Shown here piece after piece: positions 1-11,446 of a DNA stretch of 64,000 nt. Numbering within the stretch: position 1 is the first letter of the stretch; every line of letters starts with the position of its first letter. The stretch spans positions 1,798,001 through 1,862,000 of the forward strand of contig JAECYW010000012.1 in NCBI GenBank assembly GCA_023014335.1, in the 5' to 3' direction. The translations under genes were made by a program, and so were the position numbers. Source of the DNA: Galerina marginata. Taxonomy: Eukaryota > Basidiomycota > Agaricomycetes > Agaricales > Galerinaceae. A model generated the notes under the pieces. That model was not told the DNA's origin. It did not search any database and worked only from the letters and a program-made list of their open reading frames with translations.

Positions 1-1
1 A

Positions 2-1221
2 CGTTCAGCGATTGGGACCGTTCGCGAAAGTGAACTTTACGGCGGTGTCCTGTACTCGACTCTCGGGCGTGAACACCTGGCTTTGACCGCGGAATTCTTG
101 AGGGCTGATGCGTGAGTGCTCATTTGGAGAATCTTTTGGCGTTTATTCTCAAATGAGGTCAAACATCCAGTCCATACTTTGTCGATGTTCTCACCTCATT
201 CCTCACTTCGGCCAAGTTCACTCGCCACGAGTTCGACGAATACGTTTCTCCTCTAGTGTCAGCAGAGACCCAAGCTGCTACGCACGACCCTGCTACCCGT
301 GCTATCGATGCTGCACATGCTCTTGCATTCCGTTCCGGTCTTGGTTCGTCTTTGTTTGCCCCCGCACATAACGACATAAGCGTAGGCGACATCAAGTCCT
401 TCGCCTCAGCGGCTTTCACGAAGGGCAACATCGCCGTCCTCGGTACTGGCATCGACGCAGCTACTCTCAGCGGCCTCGTCGAGAAAGCATTTGCCAATGC
501 GGCTGCAAGTGCTGCGACGCAAGCCCCAGCTTCAAAATACTTTGGTGGAGAGACGCGCCTCGAGGGCAACGGAGGACCTCAAACCATTTTTATTGGCTTT
601 GGAACCACTCATGGACCTTCATCAGAGCTTGCTGCCCTTGCAGCTCATCTCTCGCCGACACCCTCTGTGAAATGGTCGAAGGGTCTCTCTCCTCTCTCTT
701 CCCTGCCAGAGGGAACCTCAGTACAACCTGTGTATCTACCCTACTCCGACGCATCTCTGTTTGGCCTGTTGGTCCAGGGTTCTACGTCAGCAGGAGTTAA
801 AGAAGCGGCCAAGCTCGCTGTCGCCGCCCTGAAGTCTGCTTCACAAGGGATTAAGGCCGAAGAACTGAAGTCTGCCGTCGCCAAAGCTAAGTTTGCTGCT
901 GCAAGTGCCGTTGACACCCGAGAGGGACTTGTCAATGCTCTGAGCTCCAAGGTAAAGGACCCCTTGAGATCTTTCTTTCAGCAAGCTGATCAACTCAACC
1001 CTAAGATCTTCTCTGGCTCAGCCACTACTCTTGAGACTACATTGTCCTCATTGGATAGTCTAAATGCCGACGCTTTCTCCAAGGTTCGTCTCAGCATGAT
1101 TGCAAGATATCACGGCTGATATTTCTCACAGACAACCGCTGCTCTCTTGACTGCTAAGCCGACGTTTGTTGCGATTGGAGATGCACACGGGCTTCCCTAT
1201 GTTGACGAGTTAGGCCTCTAA
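2..1221 (+). CDS. QCR2: Cytochrome bc1 complex core protein 2 (QCR2), 5' end outside window
   Basis: Core subunit 2 of mitochondrial complex III (ubiquinol-cytochrome c reductase), an M16-peptidase-fold scaffold on the matrix side of the inner membrane. Three exons fit: 2..111, 171..1083 and 1132..1221, joined by GT..AG introns of 59 and 48 nt. The first exon reads ESELYGGVLYSTLGREHLAL, a typical QCR2 stretch. The second runs through KFTRHEFDEYV into the Ala-rich C-terminal M16 domain (ASKYFGGETRLEGNGG, then FGLLVQGSTSAGVKEAAKL). The third ends VAIGDAHGLPYVDELGL and a TAA. The N-terminal third, where a zinc motif could sit, lies outside, so its presence or loss cannot be judged. An ATG at 256 is internal, not the start. 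The assignment rests on recognised family sequence and on the frame staying open across both introns. Confidence 0.9.
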
Positions 1222-1405
1222 TTTTATAGAAATAGCACTCTTCAGGCGGTAGACTGGGTACTTTTTCATTAATCTGACATTTTCTTTTCCACTAGACAGT
1301 AAGACACATGGCACATTCATCAGATTCGAAGGAAATTGCAGGTTTTCGCCAGGTCTAAGACGTGGTCAGCACATGAATGAAAGATCAACTTCGTGATCCC
1401 CCCTT

Positions 1406-3669
<2,264 letters not shown>

Positions 3670-5245
3670 GTCGACTTTGGCAGTGGATGCGAACTTCCTC
3701 CTCGCAGACCCCGCCTCCTTTTATGTGTCGTTCGAGGTTGGGGCATGGGTAAGTCGTTCAATAATGAGAACAAAATGACTTCAAAACTGGCATGAAGTGA
3801 GACTCTAGCAATTAAGAGGTTCCCAAGCCGTCACTAAATAACGTTGAATCCGCAAGGGTGGGGGAACCCGGTAAACGATATATCCATAAGGCTGCGAAGA
3901 CACCTGAACTTGTGCGATTTTCACTAAAGGTGACAGGAACCTCACAGGTGGTGATCCAATCGAAACCAAAAATAAACTCGCCATGAGTTTACCAACATAT
4001 TTCTTCCCTTTATAACCGCTGGTGGCTGCTGGTAGAACCAAAATCTATCTCAGCCTTCGAGCTTTAAGCTCTAGCTAGTGATAGCTGCCACAAATGAGGT
4101 CGGTGCCAACGTTTCCATAATATCGTAGGAAGAGTGTTGAAATCTAACTCCCAACTTGAATAACACTTGAAGGTTGTGGGCTGGCTCAGACCTGGAGTTC
4201 AATTCGAGTCGTTGGTGAAAATCATGATCAGCCTTGGAAGGTTAGGAAACCAAGCAAGAGGCATTACTTACGAGAAAGCCTGTTAGTCTGCTTTTCAAGC
4301 TATGGCCATTCAAGCTTCAAGCTCAAGCTCAGCGGTCATGGCTGGAAATCGTGTAGTAAGAATGTGCTCTAATGCAATGCAGAAAACGAGATTGACCTCA
4401 AATGGTGATGGTGCCAACCTGAATAAAACAGGAAAAAATTTCTCACATGTCAAACTATGGGTCCCCCGAGCCACTGTCATCACTCATCTAATCTGCGAGC
4501 TCTAGCAGTGACTTGTCCGACTCCATTTACTTCGTCAAAACAACCATTCTGCAGCCTGATATACTCAACGGCTTTGGGCAACATAAATTTAACCTCACAC
4601 CACCCCATGGAATGACCGCAGGCTTCCTATTGTTGACCAATTGGTCACTTTCTTTCGAGACTTCGTTGGGTATTCCCGGGACTTATCTGAATTACTGTTG
4701 TCGAAGATTTCATTTCTGTCGGGGTCAGTTCTAACCCCCCCATCTCTGTGTTCGATACACCTGTCTGGTTGTCGATAATTGTGCCTGGCCTGGCGGCCTG
4801 TCGCCATCATCGCTTCCAGAAATTTCAATCAAAAAACAATTACGGAGCCGCCATGACTCACTCCGACTCACCTCTCGACTCAACTTGTGGCAGTGCTCAA
4901 CTCGTCGTGGAAATGGATGTTTTTCATTGAAGGGTCATTAATGGTTGCTTATGGTTTTTGAAGATCCGAGTCGATGTTTGGACCGCAGGCTCAGAAGCCA
5001 CCTATATGATTCGAAGTCGGACTCGCGTCGTTTGCAGTGCAGTGATCTTTCCCAGCCGATTACTCCGGCTTTGCTGCGTTGCCCTGCAAGCGAGACTGTT
5101 TGTTCTTGGTGTAGATCAGGGGCCAGAGGTACTCCACTTTGGCATGAGTCATGCGCGCTTGCACGCTTGTTTTTCTCTGTTCTGCGGAGGCGCAGCTCGC
5201 GATCGCGACAGACACGGTATCACCCCAAACACTATGCGAGCAAGG
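3670..5245. other. Intergenic stretch between carboxylesterase and repeat protein
   Basis: About 1.6 kb that should hold the promoter of the carboxylesterase (leftward) and of the repeat protein (rightward). I see only short open frames on either strand, without domain signals or splice structure. A run of short AAGCTT/AAGCTC-type motifs lies around 4290-4335. No RNA gene or mobile element was recognised. Confidence 0.5.
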
Positions 5246-5253
5246 TATAAAAG
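5246..5253 (+). promoter_or_regulatory. TATA box of the SFG-repeat gene
   Basis: A perfect TATAAAAG lies 106 nt before the ATG at 5359, with a C/A-rich leader (ACCAACAACAAAA) directly ahead of that ATG. An upstream in-frame ATG at 5254 touches the TATA box and so would lie upstream of, or at, the transcription start. This argues for 5359 as the real start. The box suggests a strongly regulated or highly expressed gene. Confidence 0.65.
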
Positions 5254-5358
5254 ATGGCCGGCAATTCTGAACCGTCAGTCAATCAGCTTCAACGCACTCC
5301 TATCGATCGAAGACCCACAATAATCCTCATCGCAAACATAAGCCCACCAACAACAAAA

Positions 5359-5805
5359 ATGGAGTCATCATCATCCACTTCTTCATTAACCTCATCCTCA
5401 TCTCATGTGTCCACTTCGCGAAAGATCTCCTTCGGAAAATTATCGTCGTTGTACGGCTTCAGCGGCAGCATCCCGTATCTTCCAAAAAAGTCTTCCAAAT
5501 CTCCCAAGTCTTCTCCCAAAAGCAAGCAGCCATCGAAGTCCTTGTTTTCGTCATCGACACATTCATCAGTAGTCCAGTCGCCGAAGGATTACGAAACCTC
5601 CTTTGCTCACTTGTCTTCGACATATGGATTTGGCGGCAGCGTGCCATCATTGCCTCCTAGTGTCCCAGAGCAACCGAAACCATTCGTATCATCACAAGCC
5701 AAAGTTGTTCAATCATCCAATGTCAAGGACTACGAGAAGTCATTCGGACAATTATCGTCTGTGTACGGGTTTGGCAGTCCCGTCTCATCAGTTTCGAAAA
5801 AGTAG
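5359..5805 (+). CDS. Small Ser-rich protein with three SFG..LSS.YGFGGS repeats
   Basis: An intronless 148-residue protein, about a quarter Ser, with no signal peptide or membrane helix. After a Ser-rich head come three imperfect copies of one unit: SFGKLSSLYGFSGSIPYLP, then DYETSFAHLSSTYGFGGSVP, then DYEKSFGQLSSVYGFGSPVS. They are separated by Lys/Ser/Pro-rich linkers (KKSSKSPKSSPKSKQPSKS), and the last two units are each preceded by a KDYE-type lead. The start is chosen because the upstream ATG at 5254 adjoins the TATA box. The family is not one I can name. Short repeated aromatic/Gly motifs in a Ser/Pro linker suggest a low-complexity, possibly self-associating or docking protein, but that is inference. 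A likely 3'-UTR intron follows at 5834-5904 (GTGAGT..TAG). Confidence 0.7.
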   Translation: MESSSSTSSLTSSSSHVSTSRKISFGKLSSLYGFSGSIPYLPKKSSKSPKSSPKSKQPSKSLFSSSTHSSVVQSPKDYETSFAHLSSTYGFGGSVPSLPPSVPEQPKPFVSSQAKVVQSSNVKDYEKSFGQLSSVYGFGSPVSSVSKK

Positions 5806-6572
5806 AATTACTATTCAAACCACATCGTTTATGGTGAGTATACCTTGTCGTATACCTTGTCCTTCTGATGTCTGACTTGTAACATCCTTGTTTTTTTTTG
5901 GTAGATCTTATCACTTCGGCCTTAATTGCTTTTGGCATTGACCATGCCCTAGTGGCAGAAATGTCTTCCGGCAACCGTCGCCCGTTCAGAATGTCTGTGT
6001 AGGCACATGCGCAGGCCATATTGGCACATCCCCCAGCTCTTTGCTTGTTATAGTCTGACTTCAAGTGTCGTATATGTAGCGACTATCAATCGTTGTACAT
6101 GTACTGGTAATGATTCTACAACTGGTAACTGAACACTTTTTATCCCTCAGAGGACCCTCGATTTCGGCAGCTTTGCTTTTCCACTTATTAAAAATTACCT
6201 GCCTATGTAGCACTTCAAGTTCACATGTACCAAATTTTTGTCAGAATCATTAAAAGATGTGCTGTCAGCTTCAATATGAAGAAACTTTGTTCTCGATGTC
6301 GGATGTCCAACCTACTTGATAAATACTGTATTGTGTTTCCTCCCAAAATTATTTCGTGAGGAATCGAATTGTGGGTAAATAAGAAAAAAGTTGCCCTTTT
6401 GCTCTTATTATTCTGCGTATTCTACTCCAAGCTCAATTGCATTTGAGTAACTTACTATTTTTCGTGCAGCGCGAAGCAGTGGTTGAAGTTTAGACGCCGA
6501 CGATCACGGTGCTCTAAATATAGATCCACGCACAGCCCAAAACTGAACCTTGAGTAACTTGGACTTGAACCA
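5806..6572. other. 3' region of repeat gene and promoter of GNAT gene
   Basis: Contains a well-formed intron-like segment at 5834-5904 (GTGAGT start, T-rich tract, TAG end), probably in the 3' UTR of the repeat gene. The remaining 660 nt show no coding signal. They are taken as terminator of one gene and promoter of the next. Confidence 0.45.
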
Positions 6573-7690
6573 ATGTCCTCTGAGGCGAGCGTCACCTGTC
6601 CAACACCCTATGTCAAGCTGGCTACACTAGCAGATCTCGAAGAACTGGTAGATGTCGCTTTCCGTGCCTTTATTCACGACCCTGTCATGAACTACTTTGG
6701 CAACGTCAAGAAAGTATGTGGAAGAAACATATAGTTGAAGGGACTGATACTACCTGTTCTACTATGATAGATGCTGGAAGAAGGTATAGACCTAAAAGCC
6801 TGCCGAGACAGGCGGATGTTCTATGCCTTCTTGATAAGAGCCTGTTTCCTCGTGGGTGGCCGTGTTACTGTCGTGATGGGTCGTGCAGAGGGCTGGACAG
6901 AAGATAGGATCCTCGCCGGTGCACTATGGCTCCCACCCCGCAAACGGTTGGCTGCTTGGATGGTACCAACTGTGCTCCGAGCAGGTGTGGTATCTGTTCT
7001 GAAAGGATGGGGTTTGACTGGTTTCATTGTGAGAGTACCTTCATTATGAAACTCAGATTACACTATTTCCAATATTGACACTGATTTTTCAAAGAGAATT
7101 GTGCTTGATTATCAAATTACATGCGAAAGAACAATGCATGAAATATTCAAGGTCAAAGCGAAGAAAAAGTCCCCTGAGGATTCATGGTACCTGCAACTTA
7201 CTTTTACAGACCCTGACTACCGAGGACGAGGTAATATTGCTGTTTCTCAAGGACTCGCATTCGTTTTCTTTGTCGCTGATAAGTCATCATTCTAGGATTC
7301 ATGTCTCTACTTGTCCGTGATGCCTTTGCACATGCCCCTAATGATACATTCACCCTCGAAGCTACAACGGACAAATCTCGAGATCAATATGCCCATCTAG
7401 GCTTTGAGGTTTGCCTTGTCGTTTTTTTATTTGTATAGAGCCTTTCAAATTTCTGTCTTCTAGAACGCCACTTCCATCAAGCTTGGCCAAGGAAAATCGG
7501 ACAAGCGTGGAGTATCCGCATCGGGCGACGGTGCAGTGGGGGTGGAATGTTGGGCTATGGTAAAGGTTTGCAAACCGTCTAAACTGGATGGAGTCTTTCT
7601 TACGTTCAGTATCTACTTAGTGGCCCTCAAATCAAGATTGATACCTGCGACGAGAACACACAACAACTTAGAGGTACGTTTCGGAACTAA
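6573..7690 (+). CDS. GNAT-family N-acetyltransferase
   Basis: Transfers an acetyl group from acetyl-CoA to an unknown amine substrate. Exons 6573..6713, 6771..7028, 7095..7230, 7296..7408, 7464..7559 and 7610..7690 keep one frame across short GT..AG introns. The N-terminus (KLATLADLEELVDVAFRAF) is the usual first strand and helix of fungal GNATs. The acetyl-CoA loop is seen as LTFTDPDYRGRG followed by FMSLLVRDAF, split by an intron inside the R-G-R-G turn. The C-terminal strands read TLEATTDKSRDQYAHLGFE. The sixth exon is less sure: without the last intron the frame reads on to about 7810. The gene converges on the RVT gene. Specific substrate is unknown. Confidence 0.8.
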
Positions 7691-8129
7691 TTTTTTATTT
7701 TTCCTGCTAACAACTTTCTTCAACCCATCAAGAAATATATTTACTAAAATTTCCAGTATTATTATTACCCCGTACACTTACTATTTCACTTACTATTTCA
7801 CTTGCCCCTGATTTCTGATCTATGCCGACCCAACAAAAGTGATAGGCAGCATCAAGAGAAACCCAACTACGAGCAACAAACCAAAGAACGATGAACCAAA
7901 ATAGTTTTCTCCACAAACAGATATTAAATGTTAAGTTCGCTTGTGATACTAGTACAATTACATTAGAGTTGTATAAGGTGAGTTGTGGTATGTGTAAAAA
8001 TACAAATTGTTGAAAACAGGATTGTCAATGGGAATGTTTATGGGGATGTATAATAATAAGTCTTGCGGTTTCTATGACCGTTCGCTATATGGTAGGAATG
8101 GGGGTTGCAATACCTTTCTGAAGTGTAGT
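7691..8129. other. Convergent 3' spacer between GNAT and RVT genes
   Basis: About 440 nt, A/T-rich, between two genes that point at each other. It holds TTTACT/TTTCACTTACT short repeats around 7780-7800 and no coding or RNA signal that I can see. It presumably contains both polyadenylation regions. Confidence 0.45.
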
Positions 8130-11032
8130 TCACTGGTCCAATTTCATCCTCGAGCGCCTGAACAGTTGCACCATGCCGACTGGAATCAAGTTAGGATCGA
8201 CAGCTTCTAAGCTCCCAAACTTCTTCACCACATCCTCGCCATACATGCTTACAACCCATTGCTCGTACCAATCCATATGCTCCCATGGCTTTGTCGAGCT
8301 GCTAAGTAGCTCCCTCATTTTGGGAACCGGTGCGACGTATCGGATACTAGGCGTTTGGAGCATGTGCATGTAGGAATCCCCCCAGGTGGAAAGCCAAGAT
8401 TCGCGCAGCGAGGTGAATGTCTCGAAAGACAGGAACTCCTCAGTGTTGAGGTGTGTCTGCTGAGTTTGTTCATCCCGATTATCCCAGGCCTCTTTCAGGC
8501 GGGCGTATTCCTTGGGGTCGTTTTCGACGCGCTTCTTGAATTTGTGCTCTGCAATTGCTTTGTCTTCATCGAAAGCGTCATTCAAATCCTTGTCCTCGAG
8601 TCTACGTTCAGGCTCGCTCTCAGAGTCCAGGACGCCGTACTTGTCATCGCCATAGGTAGCCAGAGGCTTGTCTTTTCGCTGAAGTACGAACAACTCTAGC
8701 ATAGCGTTACGAAGTTCAAGGCCACCACGTCCAATTGGGAAGTAGAAATAACCCTCCGGCAGGTCCGAGGCACCGAATCGGTCCATGAGAGTTTTCTTCA
8801 AATATCCAATTGCACCCCCATTGTCATCCTTGGTAGAGACTGGGAACAACTCTCGTTGAATACGCGCAAGAGTATCGATCATATCGACAATATGAGACTG
8901 GCCGAAGCAGTTCGCTGGAATACCGCCGAAGTTCCTCATGAAGAATGCCATGTATTTGTTATAAACGTTAATCCAACCAAAGACCGAGTTAGTGCTGGCG
9001 AGCTGGCGGCGCATTTCGACAATATGGCCATCGACCTGCTTCTGGTCAATGACAAATCGCGATTCTTCTGGATTGAACTTGAGGAAGCCCCAACGAATAT
9101 CGCCTTTCGGCAACCGAGCTGAATGACCATATTTTGGTCCGACATATGCCGATCCAGTCTTCTCCTCGTTGAACTTCAACCCCACGAGCCCTGCGTACTT
9201 CTTCATCTCTTCCCAACCATCGGCGACCTTTCTGGCGTCCGCGTCCCAAAGCCACAGATCATCATGCATTCTGTAGACATACAGCCCATTCGCGCGTTGG
9301 TTGACAGCGAAGTCCATCATGAAGATAACAGCTTCGCCACCGAGCATGCTAAGTGAATAGCTTATCGGCGTCCCGCGCTTCCGCACCTGGCATCCAGTCT
9401 CGCCCGCGAATCGCACAGGTGTGGCAAGGAAAGATTTGTAAAAGTCCAGCCAGGTCTTCGACATTCCCAAAAACTCGAGAACGGTGAGGATAGATGCATG
9501 CGGCAAGGAAGGTCCGAACCACTGGAAGTCCGAGCATACAGCTGCGTGCGACCCATGGAGTGCAGCGTTGAGATGGCATTCGGTTGTCATTATTTGCAGC
9601 AACTCTTGCTTTATCCTCGGCGGCCCAACGAGATTTGCTGCGAAGGGGACATCGACAAGACCGTCATCGTAATATGAGTTAGGAGCGTCGGCTTCGTCTT
9701 GGAGTTGGGCGACGAAAAAGTCATTGCGCCGTGTTCTGTTCCTTTTCTCCTCAATGGAAGATTTGCCGTCATCTCCGAGAAACTGTCTGTATTGCCCTTT
9801 GACTGTTTCTCGGGCAATGGGGCGAATCCATGCTTTACTGTCAAAAATCCGAAGGAGGGCATGCTTGAGTTTGACCTGCCATGCCACACCAATATGATGC
9901 AACAGAAGGGCGTCGATAATCTCTGGGTCAGTGAAGGCCCTAAAAAAGTTAAATAAGCGACCGATGAAAAGAACACGACACAAACTCCTTGCCTGTATTT
10001 GCCATTGAGGTGGCGCCGGAACTCAACGAGAATGCCTTCTTTTGGCCAGGCCCAAGAATCGAGGCTTGCCATGCGCATGTTCAGCACACTGGCTATTTCA
10101 TCCAGCAGGGTTGGATTCTGCAGAAAAGCCTTGAGAGTTGTTCTCTTCTCCTCGCCCATCAAGTTAGAAGCAAGCAGACCGTTGATGGCGCTCTTAACAT
10201 CTTTCTTGTTGATCGGTGTGCGCTTGAGCCAGTAGCTAAAATTCTTCATCTCCTTCCGCAGTTTTTCAAGTTCCTTGGTTGCTTCCTCTGACTCGAACAA
10301 CCCATTGAGATAGATTTTCAGGTTTTCAATATCAACGAGGTGTTCATCGAAGATGATCGAAACGAATTGCTCCTTCTGTTCGTACATCTCTTTCCTGCCA
10401 GCCTGGGCAGAAGAGGTGGCTGTTTCCGTCCCCGTTGGCCCCAACGGATTCAAAGGGTTGTCCAAGTCATCTGAACCTGCCTGATACGCAAGAGCTACAG
10501 AGTCACCGCTAGATAGCCAATCATTAAAGAGCCTGCCAAACAATTTGGCAGAATCAAAACGGCCAATGGTGTGGCGGATGTGGTCCTCGAGTGTATGTGC
10601 CCACCCTTGAGCGATCTCGCGGCTAAAGCTAGGATCTTTTTTCGCTTGCTGGAGCCAGAAGTCGAGGTTGGTCAGCTGAAGACAACCGCCGACGACCTTG
10701 AGCTCATCGACGGCACCCGAACCTGTCCATGATTTTACAGCTTTGGCAAGGACTTCGACCTTCTTGAGGATTTCGCCGTTCTCTCCTAAGGTCCTTGCTT
10801 CCTCGAGAACTTTTGCATGGGCATGATAAGCAAGTCTCTGTTTCTCAAGCTCCTGAAGCTTTATGTCAGTGATGAACTGCAGAGTTTGGCCCAAAGATGA
10901 GGACAATGTAGCGGGCGTCGATACGGTGGACGTCCATCTGAGGAACGGAGTCGGCCTTAGGGCGTGAGCGAACTTGAAGTGCTTTGTTTTGAGAGAAGCG
11001 AAAACTCGCGACTTGATAAAGGAGGAAGTCAT
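8130..11032 (-). CDS. rvt: Cellular reverse-transcriptase-related protein (RVT type)
   Basis: A 949-aa protein in two exons (9993..11032 and 8130..9939). The recognised match is the rvt class of single-copy cellular RT-related genes known from fungi and other taxa, which carry an RT core between long N- and C-terminal extensions and are not part of a transposon. Residues 1-345 are N-terminal: basic start, then helical, Glu/Lys-rich coiled-coil-like segments. The palm motifs follow: motif A CSDFQWFG (Asp484), motif B RGTPISYSLS, motif C YRMHDDLWLWDAD (Asp573, Asp574), then GLKFNEEKTGS and IRWGFLKF. All three catalytic Asp are kept and the frame is intact, which suggests function. No integrase, protease, gag, endonuclease or LTR accompanies it. 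The intron 9940-9992 begins with GC (AG|GCAAGG). Biological role is unknown for the family as a whole. Confidence 0.85.
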
Positions 11033-11446
11033 AGTGGTCTTCCCCAGACCGTTGAGAAGAGAATTGAACTAGGCTCTCTAGAGGACCATTCTTGAACGTT
11101 GAACGTTTGAACGATAAGGAATAATTAATAAGACGTTGAAGTTTTCAACAAATTCTTTGTCGGGGCTTGTTGATCCAGGAGTATGACTCGAAATGATGGC
11201 GAATAATTAGGCGCAATTGCAAGGTCCCAGCCTGAGAAGAGGCATTGAGGGGAAAAGCTCTCACCAAGCCTCGGCAAGTCGAGTTCCTGACCCAGATGGC
11301 ATTTGCTCAATGTCCATATACTTATATGTGGCTCAGTGAGCTAAGCGCTGGGCAGTAGTCGACAATCAAACCCAGCGACGACTGTCTGTGACCTATCACT
11401 TGTACACAAAATACACATATAGTATATCCAAAAGCCAGCACATCTC
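11033..11446. other. Spacer between RVT 5' end and NEO1 3' end
   Basis: About 410 nt holding the RVT promoter and the NEO1 terminator. A small array of GAACGTT-type units (TTGAACGTTGAACGTTTGAACG, in effect three tandem copies) lies at about 11091-11113, some 60 nt upstream of the RVT ATG. It could be a regulatory element. Nothing else is recognisable. Confidence 0.45.

Noticed and set aside
256..258. ATG at 256 as start of QCR2
   Set aside because: Conserved QCR2 sequence continues upstream through a spliced exon to the window edge; the Met arises from the shifted reading of GTGTCA context in another frame and is not needed.
5254..5358. Upstream in-frame ATG as start of the repeat protein
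   Set aside because: It directly follows the TATA box, so transcription probably begins after it.
8856..9556. Several open frames on the plus strand and in other minus frames within the RVT gene
   Set aside because: They lie opposite or out of frame to a long conserved coding exon and are shadows of it.
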